From positions 1 through 38,070 of the forward strand of contig JAAFJB010000025.1 of NCBI GenBank assembly GCA_013297995.1: 38,070 nucleotides of DNA, in the 5' to 3' direction. A program made the position numbers and the translations under genes. The notes under the pieces are model-generated. The model was not told where the DNA came from and ran no database searches. It saw only the letters and a program-made list of their open reading frames with translations. Origin of the DNA: Chitinophagales bacterium. GTDB lineage: Bacteria > Bacteroidota > Bacteroidia > Chitinophagales > Chitinophagaceae. Position 1 is the stretch's first letter. Every line of letters starts with the position of its first letter. Below are positions 1 through 7,507 of this stretch, piece after piece.

Positions 1-58
1 ATTGCCAATCTTCTATCATCGACATCATTTGTTCGCGTTGCTCCTTTTTGTTTTGCAT
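1..58 (-). CDS. Partial IS66-type accessory transposition protein (TnpA-like N-terminus)
   Basis: An ATG at 58-56 opens a frame that runs off the window start, giving 19 residues, MQNKKEQREQMMSMIEDWQ. The pattern of a charged start followed by M-x-x-x-I-E-x-W resembles the N-terminus of the small IS66/IS3-type accessory proteins that precede TnpB. AGGAG lies just inside the frame, so the exact start is uncertain. Only the N-terminus is visible, so the assignment rests on this motif and on the IS-like end at 126. Confidence 0.4.
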   Translation of the reverse strand, partial: MQNKKEQREQMMSMIEDWQ

Positions 59-126
59 AATATATCTTTTTGCAAAAATCATTTGTTCTATCCAACTTTA
101 CAATATGGTATCGGTGGGGGGCTTAC
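1..126 (-). mobile_element. End of an IS66-like insertion sequence, cut by the window edge
   Basis: Read on the minus strand, a block begins at position 126 with GTAAGCCCCCCACCGATACC, and after a leader of roughly 70 bases a small ORF starts at 58. IS66-family elements typically end in GTAA and carry a short accessory gene (tnpA) first, so this looks like the left end of such an element with its body beyond position 1. If so, the 8 bases at 127-134 (TGCAAAAC) would be one copy of the target duplication. The other end is outside the window, so neither terminal repeat nor duplication can be confirmed. Confidence 0.5.
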
Positions 127-159
127 TGCAAAACGACAAGCCCATAATAAACAGTCACC

Positions 160-235
160 CCAATAACTTACGGGTTCCGTTCAACATTAGACTTCATTGT
201 AGGTGCTTCGCACCCAACGAAGTATTAGTTATTAG
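160..235. repeat. Imperfect dyad element A with inner hairpin
   Basis: Outer arms at 160-170 and 225-235 are complementary at 9 of 11 positions. An inner hairpin at 192-222 has the stem GGTGC-TTC-GCACC extended by CTTCATTG / CAACGAAG with one mismatch and a 2-nt bulge. It lies just downstream of the minus-strand gene at 246-842 and could simply be its terminator. Its size and nested symmetry also resemble the elements at 863-970 and 2057-2161. Confidence 0.5.
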
Positions 236-245
236 CTGTAGTATT

Positions 246-842
246 TTAACTTACCCATTCATAAATAATAAACCACCTTTCCCAATGGTCTTTTTCTCGT
301 CGATATATTGCAAATATTCCTTCACCACAAAGTCTACCACAACTATTGTCATGATAAAAAGCACATAATTGATTATTTCTAAAAAAAATTGGTATTGTAA
401 AGCTGTTAAAACTTCTACCATAATTTGAATTAAAATAGTTCCAACCCTTTTTCCTGTCTTTGAATATAACTGTTATAGTATCTTGTGAAATTACTGATGA
501 ATTAGGAATATAAATCTCATTCCATAAGCTTGTGTCAGTTTGATTTTCCAATCTGCTTCTAATAAACTGTTTTTCTTTTGTAGTTAGAATTAGAGAATCA
601 ATTACTTGGAGTTTATTGTCAATTCTCTTCCAATTTTTTAAAGTATCCTTTCTTTCCAAAGATTTTATAATTTCAGCTCTTTCAAATGAGTTTATTCCTT
701 TTGTGTAAATAAAAGGCTTTGTCAAGTTATTATGCTGTCGATAAAAGTCTAAAATAAATTCCTTCCCTTTATTTGTCAATGACTGTCCGCTTAATATAGT
801 TAAAGTCAAAGTGAATATGATTAATATAAGGATGTGTCTCAT
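246..842 (-). CDS. Secreted protein of unknown function with a CGRLCGEG motif
   Basis: This 198-residue protein has a clear N-terminal signal peptide (hydrophobic residues about 4-18, likely cleaved after the SG before QSLTNKG), so it should be exported to the periplasm or beyond. The mature part is mixed alpha/beta, rich in Lys, Arg and aromatic residues. Near the C-terminus it carries NSCGRLCGEG followed by a run of beta-type residues (IFAIYRR...HWERWFIIYEWV). I recognise a similar Cys-Gly motif from small uncharacterised Bacteroidota proteins but know no function; the two cysteines could form a disulfide. The gene stands alone on the minus strand between dyad elements at 160-235 and 863-970, downstream of mrr, in what looks like accessory DNA. 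Confidence 0.75.
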   Translation of the reverse strand: MRHILILIIFTLTLTILSGQSLTNKGKEFILDFYRQHNNLTKPFIYTKGINSFERAEIIKSLERKDTLKNWKRIDNKLQVIDSLILTTKEKQFIRSRLENQTDTSLWNEIYIPNSSVISQDTITVIFKDRKKGWNYFNSNYGRSFNSFTIPIFFRNNQLCAFYHDNSCGRLCGEGIFAIYRREKDHWERWFIIYEWVS

Positions 843-862
843 AAAATTACAGCTAGCGGTTA

Positions 863-970
863 TGTTTATGACGGCTTGGGTTTTCCAAGCGCGTCACTGT
901 CCCACGTTGCTGAACGAAATTAAGAAAACAAAACTTGAAATTTACACGTCACCCCAAGCTGTCATAAACA
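863..970. repeat. Dyad element B: 18-bp near-perfect inverted repeat
   Basis: TGTTTATGACGGCTTGGG at 863-880 and CCCAAGCTGTCATAAACA at 953-970 are inverted copies with one mismatch, separated by 72 bases. The 108-bp unit fills almost the whole gap between the mrr stop codon and the start of the gene at 246-842. It lacks a T-tract and has too long a loop for a simple terminator. Single-stranded it could fold into an extended hairpin, as attC recombination sites do. I do not see the canonical attC core pair (RYYYAAC / GTTRRRY), so that comparison is structural only. Confidence 0.7.
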
Positions 971-989
971 TTTGTTAGCAGCAGAATAA

Positions 990-1829
990 TTAATTAAATG
1001 GCTTAAAGAAGTCATGGTCAATTTCAAACACTGTCACAGGTTTTAAACCAAGCCTATATTTTTCAAATAATTCCACAAGCCTATTCCCGTCAATTAATTC
1101 AATAGGTGTCACACCGTCACGACTTGCCTCTGCTTTTGCTTCTTTTGTGAATCGTCCAGTTGTAATTACTAATCCCTTTTCTCCTCGTCCTTGCATTGCG
1201 CCTCTAAAGTCACGTACATGGTGTGGAGAAACCGTTTCCTTATATCTTTTGCATTGGAAAACAATATTCAAACTTACAACATCATTAAGTTTAACAACTC
1301 CTTTGCCGTCAATTCCTTGGTCTCCCGAGCCGCCAGTAATTATAATTTCATTTATTCCGATTTCGGTTAAAAGTCTTTTACATAATTTTTCGAAACCAGA
1401 AGCTGGTAAACTTTGAATTAGACTTATTAGTCCGACTGAGTGTTCTTCGTCTTCGGTCGGGATGGTCTCAAATTTCGGCTCTTCCTTCTTAGTCGGTGTC
1501 GATTTTTTAACACTGTCCTGCACTTTTTTGAAAAGCGAATAAACACCATCGTCATTCAATTTACTTTCCAAGCCCTCATTCGTTAGTCGCCAAATTCCTC
1601 GCTGAGCATTGTCAATTAGTCCGGCTTTAAATAAATAAAACCTTGCCCATTGAATTTGGTTACGAATTTTAGATTGTCCGTTCGCAGTTGTTTCTTCTAA
1701 TTCAGCCTCTGTAATTCCTAGCTTATTAATTACTTGCTCAATTACGTCAGAAGAGTCTCCTGCGCCACCATTTTCTTGAAGTGTCGTTAAGACAGGATTT
1801 ACATACTTTAAAAATTCAGGTCCCTTCAT
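990..1829 (-). CDS. mrr: Mrr-type restriction endonuclease
   Basis: This 279-residue protein has the two-domain plan of Mrr nucleases, which cut foreign, often methylated, DNA (type IV restriction). Residues about 5-95 form a winged-helix DNA-binding domain (Mrr_N type: FLKYVNPVLTTLQENGGAG..., then GIWRLTNEGLESKL). After a Lys/Glu-rich linker (about 105-130), residues 133-250 form the nuclease core: E147 in GFEKLCKRLL, D174 in GDQGIDGKG and Q192-C-K194 in FQCKRY, the PD-(D/E)xK-variant catalytic set, followed by the typical VRDFRGAM and KGLVITTGRFT segments. Length fits the family (about 300). No methyltransferase gene is nearby, consistent with a solitary nuclease. The gene sits between dyad elements and near three operator-like repeats (1924-2019), suggesting accessory, laterally acquired DNA. 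Confidence 0.9.
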   Translation of the reverse strand: MKGPEFLKYVNPVLTTLQENGGAGDSSDVIEQVINKLGITEAELEETTANGQSKIRNQIQWARFYLFKAGLIDNAQRGIWRLTNEGLESKLNDDGVYSLFKKVQDSVKKSTPTKKEEPKFETIPTEDEEHSVGLISLIQSLPASGFEKLCKRLLTEIGINEIIITGGSGDQGIDGKGVVKLNDVVSLNIVFQCKRYKETVSPHHVRDFRGAMQGRGEKGLVITTGRFTKEAKAEASRDGVTPIELIDGNRLVELFEKYRLGLKPVTVFEIDHDFFKPFN

Positions 1830-1923
1830 GTCGTTTTATTTTGCTGCTAACAAACAAAGTAAATGTATAATATTACAAGCACCCCTCCAAAAAATTGGAC
1901 GCTTGAGAGTTAATGGGTTTCCG

Positions 1924-2019
1924 TTATACTTTTTGTATTGTTATCGCGTCAATACGGTTAATACAATACATTTTGTATTGTTGAATTTTTTAATGTTCCA
2001 TTATACATTTTGAATTGTT
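1924..2019. promoter_or_regulatory. Three 19-bp iterated repeats, operator-like
   Basis: Near-identical units occur at 1924-1942 (TTATACTTTTTGTATTGTT), 1964-1982 (CAATACATTTTGTATTGTT) and 2001-2019 (TTATACATTTTGAATTGTT), 40 and 37 bases apart. The middle unit contains a perfect palindrome, ACAATACA-TTT-TGTATTGT. Evenly spaced, partly palindromic repeats suggest binding sites for a dimeric regulator. They lie about 95 bases upstream of mrr (minus) and 240 bases upstream of the HTH gene at 2259 (plus), so either could be controlled. The wider gap 1830-2258 holds only these repeats and dyad element C; I see no convincing gene in it. Confidence 0.5.
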
Positions 2020-2056
2020 GCTACCAACAGCCTCTGACACTTCTAAACAAACAAGC

Positions 2057-2161
2057 TGTTTTGCCGTACCAGCTTCGGGACTGCTTCGGGGTTGGCATGC
2101 TACAACCCGCGCTAGCAAAGGAAAACACCGACGCTGACTCGAACAAGTCCCGAACAAAACA
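2057..2161. repeat. Dyad element C with inner hairpin
   Basis: TGTTTTG (2057-2063) plus TTCGGGACT (2074-2082) pair with AGTCCCGAA plus CAAAACA (2146-2161): 16 paired bases with a 10-nt asymmetric bulge. Inside, GGGTTG (2089-2094) and CAACCC (2103-2108) form a second stem. GCTTCGGG occurs twice (2072-2079, 2083-2090). The GC content is visibly higher than in the flanks. Short ORFs on both strands through here look like products of the repeat rather than genes. Confidence 0.55.
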
Positions 2162-2258
2162 CCCATTTGTAGTGATTTCACTATATTTCATATAATCAGG
2201 TATTTACCGCAATCTTTTTACCAATGAGATTTTGTTCTTTTGTAAAGAATTCAATCCC

Positions 2259-2678
2259 ATGCGCTTAATTGACCGACTTTACCAATATTTAAACTACCAG
2301 GCTATGAGTGCGTATGCATTTGAACACCATTGCGAACTTTCCAATGGCTATTTGGGTAAACAATTTAAAGGCAAGGGTAATATTGGATCGGCTATTTTAA
2401 TAAAAGTAGAAGAGAAATTTCCCGACCTTAATATTCAATGGCTGGTTACTGGCAAAGGGAAAATGATTCGTTATGGTATGGAATGGTGCAACCATTCAAG
2501 TATGGAACTCAATGAGCAAGCTCCCTTTTCTGGAAACGCTGATGATTGGGTAATTGAATCATTGCGAAGTCAGATTGCCACTTTGCAGCAGGCGTTGAAA
2601 GATAAGAATGCGATTATTGGATTGCTGAAAAAAGAAAAGTCTACCAACAAGAATGCCCTCTTGCGAAGGCATTCTTAA
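2259..2678 (+). CDS. Small XRE-like HTH regulator with C-terminal coiled coil
   Basis: From the ATG at 2259 this gives 139 residues; an upstream TTG at 2232 would add nine residues and is less likely. Residues about 1-70 match the helix-turn-helix domain common in small Bacteroidota repressor-like proteins: RLIDRLYQYLNYQAMSAYAFE, then CELSNGYLGKQ as the turn and recognition helix region, ending with the hallmark FPDLNIQWLVTGKGKM (usually read as 'INWLLTGKGEM'). Residues about 95-128 (VIESLRSQIATLQQALKDKNAIIGLLKKEK) have heptad spacing and probably form a dimerising coiled coil. This is a DNA-binding regulator by family knowledge; its target is unknown, but the 19-bp repeats at 1924-2019 are candidates. 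A stem-loop covers its stop codon. Confidence 0.8.
   Translation: MRLIDRLYQYLNYQAMSAYAFEHHCELSNGYLGKQFKGKGNIGSAILIKVEEKFPDLNIQWLVTGKGKMIRYGMEWCNHSSMELNEQAPFSGNADDWVIESLRSQIATLQQALKDKNAIIGLLKKEKSTNKNALLRRHS
2649..2676. terminator. Stem-loop between convergent genes
   Basis: AAGAATGCC (2649-2657) and GGCATTCTT (2668-2676) form a perfect 9-bp stem with a 10-nt loop that overlaps the end of the HTH gene; the gcvP remnant ends head-on at 2700. The T-tract after the stem is weak on either strand, so termination is plausible but not assured. Confidence 0.4.
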
Positions 2679-2699
2679 ATTTACTATTGATAGCTATTT

Positions 2700-3968
2700 C
2701 TATGCTGTTTCAGTTTCATAAGCAGAAACTGGTTCGCAAGTGCAGATAAGATTTCTATCTCCATGGGTATTATTTACCCGAGCTACACTTGGCCAGAACT
2801 TATTTTGGGTGGTATAGTACAACGGGAATGCTGCTTCTTTTCTGCTGTATGCATGGTTCCACTCTTCTGCGCAAATTACGGCTTGGGTATGGGGTGCATT
2901 TTTTAGCGGGTTATCAATTTTGTCAGCGCGACCATCTTCAATGGCTTTTATCTCCTCATAAATGCCAATCATTGCGTCGCAGAAACGATCCAGCTCAGCT
3001 TTGTCCTCACTCTCCGTAGGCTCAATCATAATAGTGCCTGCCACCGGAAAACTCATGGTAGGAGCGTGAAAGCCATAGTCGATCAGGCGTTTTGCTATAT
3101 CTTCTGCCTCAACGCCTGCTGTTTGTTTGAAAGGGCGAAGGTCTACAATAAATTCATGGGCACATGTGCCATTCTTGCCCGTGTATAAAATTGGATAATA
3201 TTGCTCCAAACGCGCTTTCATATAGTTGGCATTCAAGATGGCATATTCTGTTGACATGCGAATGCCATCAACCCCCAGCATTTTTATATAAGCATAGCTA
3301 ATCAGCAAAATACTGGCAGATCCAAATGGAGCTGCACTCACTTCCAAACCCTCTCGCTCATATCCCAATAAATGACCGGGTAAGAAAGGAGCCAGTTGGT
3401 CGTTCACACAAATAGGCCCCATGCCTGGACCGCCACCGCCATGCGGTATGGCAAATGTTTTATGTAGGTTGAGGTGACATACATCCGCACCTATCATGCC
3501 GGGGCTTGTTAAGCCAACCTGAGCATTCATATTAGCCCCATCCATATACACCATTCCACCATTGAGGTGAATGGTGGCACAAATATCTTTAATGGTCTCT
3601 TCAAATACACCGTGGGTAGATGGATAGGTTACCATCAATGCTCCCAGCTTGTCTTTATGCAACTCGGCTTTTGCCGTAAGATCGCTTACATCTATATTGC
3701 CAGCTTCATCGCATTTTACTACTACTACTTTAAATCCTGCCATTACCGCACTTGCAGGATTGGTACCGTGTGCACTAATAGGAATCAATACAATATTGCG
3801 AAAGGCTTCATTCCTGTGTAAATGATAGGCCCGAATGGCCAATAAGCCCGCATACTCGCCCTGCGCGCCACTATTAGGCTGTAAACTACAAGCCGTAAAT
3901 CCAGTGATGGCACAGAGGTATTGATTCAACTCCGATAAAATTTGTTGGTATCCCAGTGTTTGATTCAA
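2700..3968 (-). CDS. gcvP: gcvP C-terminal fragment as it reads now
   Basis: The open frame reads from a TTG at 3968 for 422 residues, but homology extends 5 residues upstream (HPFVP), so the TTG is probably not a real start. It contains [33 protein letters not shown], the PLP-lysine motif NLHKTF followed by [12 protein letters not shown], and the terminal [11 protein letters not shown]. It is well conserved to the end, suggesting the lesion is recent or artefactual. Confidence 0.7.
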   Translation of the reverse strand: MNQTLGYQQILSELNQYLCAITGFTACSLQPNSGAQGEYAGLLAIRAYHLHRNEAFRNIVLIPISAHGTNPASAVMAGFKVVVVKCDEAGNIDVSDLTAKAELHKDKLGALMVTYPSTHGVFEETIKDICATIHLNGGMVYMDGANMNAQVGLTSPGMIGADVCHLNLHKTFAIPHGGGGPGMGPICVNDQLAPFLPGHLLGYEREGLEVSAAPFGSASILLISYAYIKMLGVDGIRMSTEYAILNANYMKARLEQYYPILYTGKNGTCAHEFIVDLRPFKQTAGVEAEDIAKRLIDYGFHAPTMSFPVAGTIMIEPTESEDKAELDRFCDAMIGIYEEIKAIEDGRADKIDNPLKNAPHTQAVICAEEWNHAYSRKEAAFPLYYTTQNKFWPSVARVNNTHGDRNLICTCEPVSAYETETA

Positions 3969-5529
3969 TGGGACAAATGGATGCTTTTTTTTTGCAACTG
4001 CCTAGACTAATCATGCTGGTATTAAGTGAAAGATCTTTATTCTCCAGTTGCTTTATATAGCGCATCATCTGGCTCTCACTGTGGTGAATATTGAATACAG
4101 GATTGGTTAAAAATGCACTGGTTCTTTTAAGTGAATCGGGTATTGCTGCAGATTCAAACAGAACTGCTTTTGCATCTACTGGGATTGCTTTTTTTCCTGT
4201 AGCGGTTTCAAACACCTGCAATATCTTATTGAGATCTTGAATTGAATTGGTTTCATCGAGACTTATTCCAACCGTTCCATCTTTATTATACCTGAAATTA
4301 ATTTCCTCTGCTTCTGCTGCATGTTGAAGTTTTGCCATATCTACACCTGAAACTTGGAGACTGTCAAAAAAATGAGCATGCATCAACTCTACGCCCATTT
4401 CTACCAATCTATTGGCCAGTAAATTGGCGAGGGAATGAACCCGTTTCGCTATATTTTTCAATCCTTCTGGTCCATGATACACTGCGTACATAGCAGCCAT
4501 ATTTGCCAGTAATGCTTGGGCTGTGCAGATATTGGAAGTGGCTTTTTCGCGCTTAATATGTTGCTCTCTAGTTTGCAGTGCCATTCTAAGTGCGCGATTG
4601 CCTTGCGCATCAATACTCACGCCTATAAGCCTTCCCGGCATGCCTCTTTTAAAATCGTCGCTTGTTGCAAAGAATGCGGCGTGAGGCCCGCCATAACCCA
4701 TTGGTACACCAAAACGCTGGGCTGAACCTATGGCAACATCTGCTCCAAGTTCTCCAGGCGAAGTGAGTAGGGTAAGTGCCAACAAATCGGTTGCCATAAT
4801 AATATAACCGCCCACATCATGCACTTTTTTAATGAAAGAACGATAGTCTTCTACAGATCCATTGTCAGCCGGATATTGCAATATTGCCCCAAAAAAAGTA
4901 TCATCAATAATTGCTGATGTATAATCTCCAAATACCAATTCTATTTGAATGGGCGCGGCGCGGGTAATTAATACTTGCTTGGTCTGCGGAAAAATATGCT
5001 GGTCAACAAATAATTTTGGTTGGGTAATAGTATCTGTTTTATTCACTTGGTGAAACAACATAGACATGGCTTCGGCTGCTGCTGTTGCCTCATCTAATAA
5101 GGAAGCATTCGCCATGGGCAACCCCGTTAAATCGGTAATCATGGTCTGGAAATTCAATAGACTCTCCAAACGGCCCTGTGATATTTCTGCTTGATAGGGC
5201 GTGTATTGTGTGTACCAGCCTGGGTTTTCAAAAATAGTCCGCAAAATCACACTGGGGGTGATGGTGCCATAATAGCCTTGGCCCATATAATTTTTAAAGA
5301 CCTTATTCTTTACTGCCAGTTTTTTTAATTCAGTCAAGTATTCAAATTCACTTATAGCGGCTGGAATATTCAATGGGGTTTTAATGCGAATAGAATCGGG
5401 GATGGTTTTACCAATCAGTGATGCTATATCGTTTTCTTTTATGGTAGTAAGCATAGATGCTAAATCTTGCTTATTGGGGCCGATATGGCGGCGTTGAAAT
5501 TCAGTAGATTGTTGCTCAAATAAGTTCAT
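3886..5529 (-). CDS. gcvP: gcvP N-terminal fragment as it reads now
   Basis: From ATG 5529 the frame encodes 547 residues, of which 1-512 are GcvP-like: FQRRHIGP near the start, then [49 protein letters not shown], and [17 protein letters not shown]. The last 35 residues (from KKKASICP) are out of frame and unrelated. It lacks the lysine that binds PLP, so on its own it should not work as a decarboxylase. Confidence 0.7.
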   Translation of the reverse strand: MNLFEQQSTEFQRRHIGPNKQDLASMLTTIKENDIASLIGKTIPDSIRIKTPLNIPAAISEFEYLTELKKLAVKNKVFKNYMGQGYYGTITPSVILRTIFENPGWYTQYTPYQAEISQGRLESLLNFQTMITDLTGLPMANASLLDEATAAAEAMSMLFHQVNKTDTITQPKLFVDQHIFPQTKQVLITRAAPIQIELVFGDYTSAIIDDTFFGAILQYPADNGSVEDYRSFIKKVHDVGGYIIMATDLLALTLLTSPGELGADVAIGSAQRFGVPMGYGGPHAAFFATSDDFKRGMPGRLIGVSIDAQGNRALRMALQTREQHIKREKATSNICTAQALLANMAAMYAVYHGPEGLKNIAKRVHSLANLLANRLVEMGVELMHAHFFDSLQVSGVDMAKLQHAAEAEEINFRYNKDGTVGISLDETNSIQDLNKILQVFETATGKKAIPVDAKAVLFESAAIPDSLKRTSAFLTNPVFNIHHSESQMMRYIKQLENKDLSLNTSMISLGSCKKKASICPIESNTGIPTNFIGVESIPLCHHWIYGL

Positions 5530-5554
5530 ACTCAGCTCAATTGATTTTAAGGTG

Positions 5555-5580
5555 CAAATGTAATAAGATCAAACAGCAAA
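5555..5580 (-). promoter_or_regulatory. Possible promoter for gcvP
   Basis: On the minus strand TACATTTG (5562-5555) matches the Bacteroidota -7 consensus TAnnTTTG exactly, 25 bases before the gcvP ATG. The best TTTG upstream (5580-5577) is only 14 bases away, shorter than the usual spacing near 19, so the -33 box is doubtful. The rest of 5530-5761 shows nothing clear. Confidence 0.3.
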
Positions 5581-5761
5581 AACAGCGGTTTGTTCTGCTT
5601 GGGGATAGCTTGTTGAATTTTTAGTTGATAACTAAGGGTTTGCATTAAAATAAGCTGCTATTCTCTCCATGAATCCATAATTTTACCGAGATCATTGGCT
5701 TAATGATAGTACAAATTAAGCTGGTGGAATAAATGCTCGAATATTTTATTAAACAAACTAC

Positions 5762-6244
5762 GTGGAAGAATTACTGAACAACTGGGAAAAAAAATCGGGT
5801 GAAAACCAGAAAAAATATAAGCAATGGTTGAAGCGTGCCGACAAAAATAAGGTACTGAAAGCCATGCCAGATTTGCACGAAGCAGCTTTTGAGCAGATCG
5901 ATTGCTTAGCCTGTGCCAATTGCTGTAAAAATTATTCACCTCGCTTTAAAATGCCCGATATTAAGCGCATCAGTAAGCACCTGGGGTTGAAGGAAACTGC
6001 TTTTATTGATCGGTACTTATCGTTGGATTCAGACGGTGATTATGTAACTAAATCCGCACCTTGTCCCTTCTTAGGTAGCGACAATTTTTGTACTATTTAC
6101 GAAAAGCGACCATCGGACTGCCAAAGATTTCCTTATACCGATGAGGATGTTTTTTTGAAACGACCCGCTATCACACTAAAAAATACCAGTTTCTGCCCCG
6201 CCGCATTTTATGTAATTGAAAAACTAATTCAGGTAACGGGTTAA
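5762..6244 (+). CDS. YkgJ-family Cys-cluster protein (putative Fe/Zn-binding)
   Basis: This 160-residue protein carries the cysteine pattern of the YkgJ / CxxCxxCC family: D47-C-LA-C-AN-CC (residues 48-55), then CPFLGSDNFCTIYEKRPSDCQRFP, and a late FCPAA. These cysteines are thought to bind iron-sulfur or zinc; the biochemical role is not established. The N-terminal 45 residues are a charged helix (NWEKKSGENQKKYKQWLKRADKNKVLK), typical of the Bacteroidota members. The start is GTG at 5762; no in-frame ATG gives the expected N-terminus. The stop codon overlaps the stop of the convergent MFS gene (6241-6244). Confidence 0.85.
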   Translation: MEELLNNWEKKSGENQKKYKQWLKRADKNKVLKAMPDLHEAAFEQIDCLACANCCKNYSPRFKMPDIKRISKHLGLKETAFIDRYLSLDSDGDYVTKSAPCPFLGSDNFCTIYEKRPSDCQRFPYTDEDVFLKRPAITLKNTSFCPAAFYVIEKLIQVTG

Positions 6245-7488
6245 TAATTCATTTTTCTGAGTGAGGGGGCTTTAAACCAGGTGGTTATCACTACCAATAA
6301 AGTCATTCCACCCCCAAATAAAACAGAAGGAATTACACCCATAAGCTTAGCGGCTATGCCACTTTCGAACTGACCAAGTTCGTTGCTGCTGTTCACAAAC
6401 ATGGCGTTTACACTCATTACCCTACCCCGCATTTGATCGGGTGTTTTCAGTTGAACAATAGTGCCTCTAATAATCATGCTAATGCCATCTAAAATTCCAC
6501 TTATTAACAATGCTGCAAACGAAATCCAGAATAATTTTGAAAGGGCAAATACAATAATGCAAATACCAAATCCTGCAACGGATAACAATAGTTTTTTTCC
6601 TTGACCCGATTTTAATGGGAAAAAAGTGAGGAATAAAATAACAAAAATTGCACCAATATCAGAAGCTGCATTTAGCCAGCCAAATCCAATGGGGCCAATA
6701 TTTAATATGTCTTTGGCAAATACAGGAATCATAGCAACCACACCGCCAAATAAAACGGCAAACATATCCAAAGAAAGTGCCCCCAATACCTCTTTTGTTT
6801 TAAACACAAATTGCAATCCTTCTTTCACACTTTCAAACCCCGTTTTTTCTCCTTTCACATTCAATGGTGGTTTGGCACTGAGTGAATATAAAAAGCCAAA
6901 ACCAATGATGATAAGGCCCACAATGATTGTTATTGAGCCCAAATTTCCGATTCCTGCTATTAAAAAACCAACAGCAGCATGCCCAATTACTGAGGCGGAT
7001 AGCCAGATACTTTGGTTCCAAGTGGTGGCGTTTTGCAGTAAGGGTTTAGGCACTACAGAGGCTACCATGGTACTGAAAAGCGGTCCAGTAAAAGCCCTAA
7101 TAATACCCGTTAAAAATACAAGGATATATATACCAAATGCTACCCAATTGGCGCCTATTTGTGCAAGCGTGTATTGGGTGGAAAGCAATAAGAAAAATAC
7201 AACACAACTAAAATAACAAACCACCCCTCTTAAAAGTAATTTTCTTTTTTCACTGATATCAATAATATATCCTGCATACAGTGCCAAGGATACGGCGGGT
7301 ATTACTTCTGCTAAGCCTACTAAGCCTATTGCAAGTGGATCATTGGTTAATTCATATATCCACCATCCAACCAAAGTGCCGAGCATTCTCAATGCCATTA
7401 TATATACAAATCGCCCAATCATTAAGTGCCTAAATTCCCTAACTCGCATGGCCGCAAAAGGATCTGTTTTTTGTAAGGTATCATTCAT
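6241..7488 (-). CDS. MFS transporter (EntS/MFS_3-like)
   Basis: At 415 residues with about twelve hydrophobic segments, this is an inner-membrane major facilitator. The start (DPFAAMRVREFRHLMIGRFVYIMALRMLGTLVGWWIYELTNDPLAIGLVGLAEVIPAVSLALYAGYIID) and the loop between TM2 and TM3 (DISEKRKLLL) fit the MFS_3 / enterobactin-exporter-like group, and MRGRVMSVNAMFVNSSNELGQFESG near TM10-11 is the usual signature. Such proteins export small molecules or drugs by proton antiport. The substrate is not evident: no siderophore genes are adjacent. The gene lies 19 bases downstream of the start-proximal end of the kinase region, on the same strand as dNK and folK, so it may be at the end of that transcript. 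Confidence 0.85.
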   Translation of the reverse strand: MNDTLQKTDPFAAMRVREFRHLMIGRFVYIMALRMLGTLVGWWIYELTNDPLAIGLVGLAEVIPAVSLALYAGYIIDISEKRKLLLRGVVCYFSCVVFFLLLSTQYTLAQIGANWVAFGIYILVFLTGIIRAFTGPLFSTMVASVVPKPLLQNATTWNQSIWLSASVIGHAAVGFLIAGIGNLGSITIIVGLIIIGFGFLYSLSAKPPLNVKGEKTGFESVKEGLQFVFKTKEVLGALSLDMFAVLFGGVVAMIPVFAKDILNIGPIGFGWLNAASDIGAIFVILFLTFFPLKSGQGKKLLLSVAGFGICIIVFALSKLFWISFAALLISGILDGISMIIRGTIVQLKTPDQMRGRVMSVNAMFVNSSNELGQFESGIAAKLMGVIPSVLFGGGMTLLVVITTWFKAPSLRKMNY

Positions 7489-7507
7489 GTGTTAGGGAGC
7501 GTTGCTA

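Larger units (their letters stand above)
2700..5529 (-). pseudogene. gcvP: Glycine dehydrogenase (glycine cleavage P-protein), broken by an internal deletion and frameshift
   Basis: GcvP is the PLP-dependent decarboxylase of the glycine cleavage system, passing the aminomethyl group to lipoylated GcvH. Both halves are recognisable: N-terminal residues 1-512 from the ATG at 5529, and a C-terminal part with the PLP-lysine motif NLHKTF followed by [12 protein letters not shown]. The reading frame breaks just after GSC. The family normally continues TMKLN...WPEF.. for about 21 residues before HPF. Here only A9 plus a G (T9 at 3985-3993 on the plus strand) separates GSC from HPFVP in the other frame. 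That is a net loss of about 53 nt and a shift. Restoring it would give about 960 residues, the usual GcvP length. It may be a true mutation or an assembly error. A -7-like TACATTTG lies 26 nt upstream of the ATG. Confidence 0.85.

Noticed and set aside
990..1829. Full restriction-modification system
   Set aside because: Only the Mrr-type nuclease is present; no methyltransferase or specificity gene is near.
160..2161. Classical integron array
   Set aside because: No integrase gene in the window and no clear RYYYAAC / GTTRRRY core pairs; kept only as a structural comparison.
1990..2195. Short ORFs of 61-63 codons on both strands
   Set aside because: They lie within dyad element C, have no recognisable domain and follow repeat structure.
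3985..3993. Programmed frameshift at the A9 run in gcvP
   Set aside because: Slippage could restore the frame but not the missing conserved segment after GSC.
2700..5529. Natural two-subunit GcvPA/GcvPB arrangement
   Set aside because: In split forms the break lies near residue 450, well before GSCTMK. Here it falls inside that motif and about 18 codons are missing.
6626..7216. 196-codon plus-strand ORF opposite the MFS gene
   Set aside because: It is antisense to a clear 12-TM transporter and has the composition expected from its complement.
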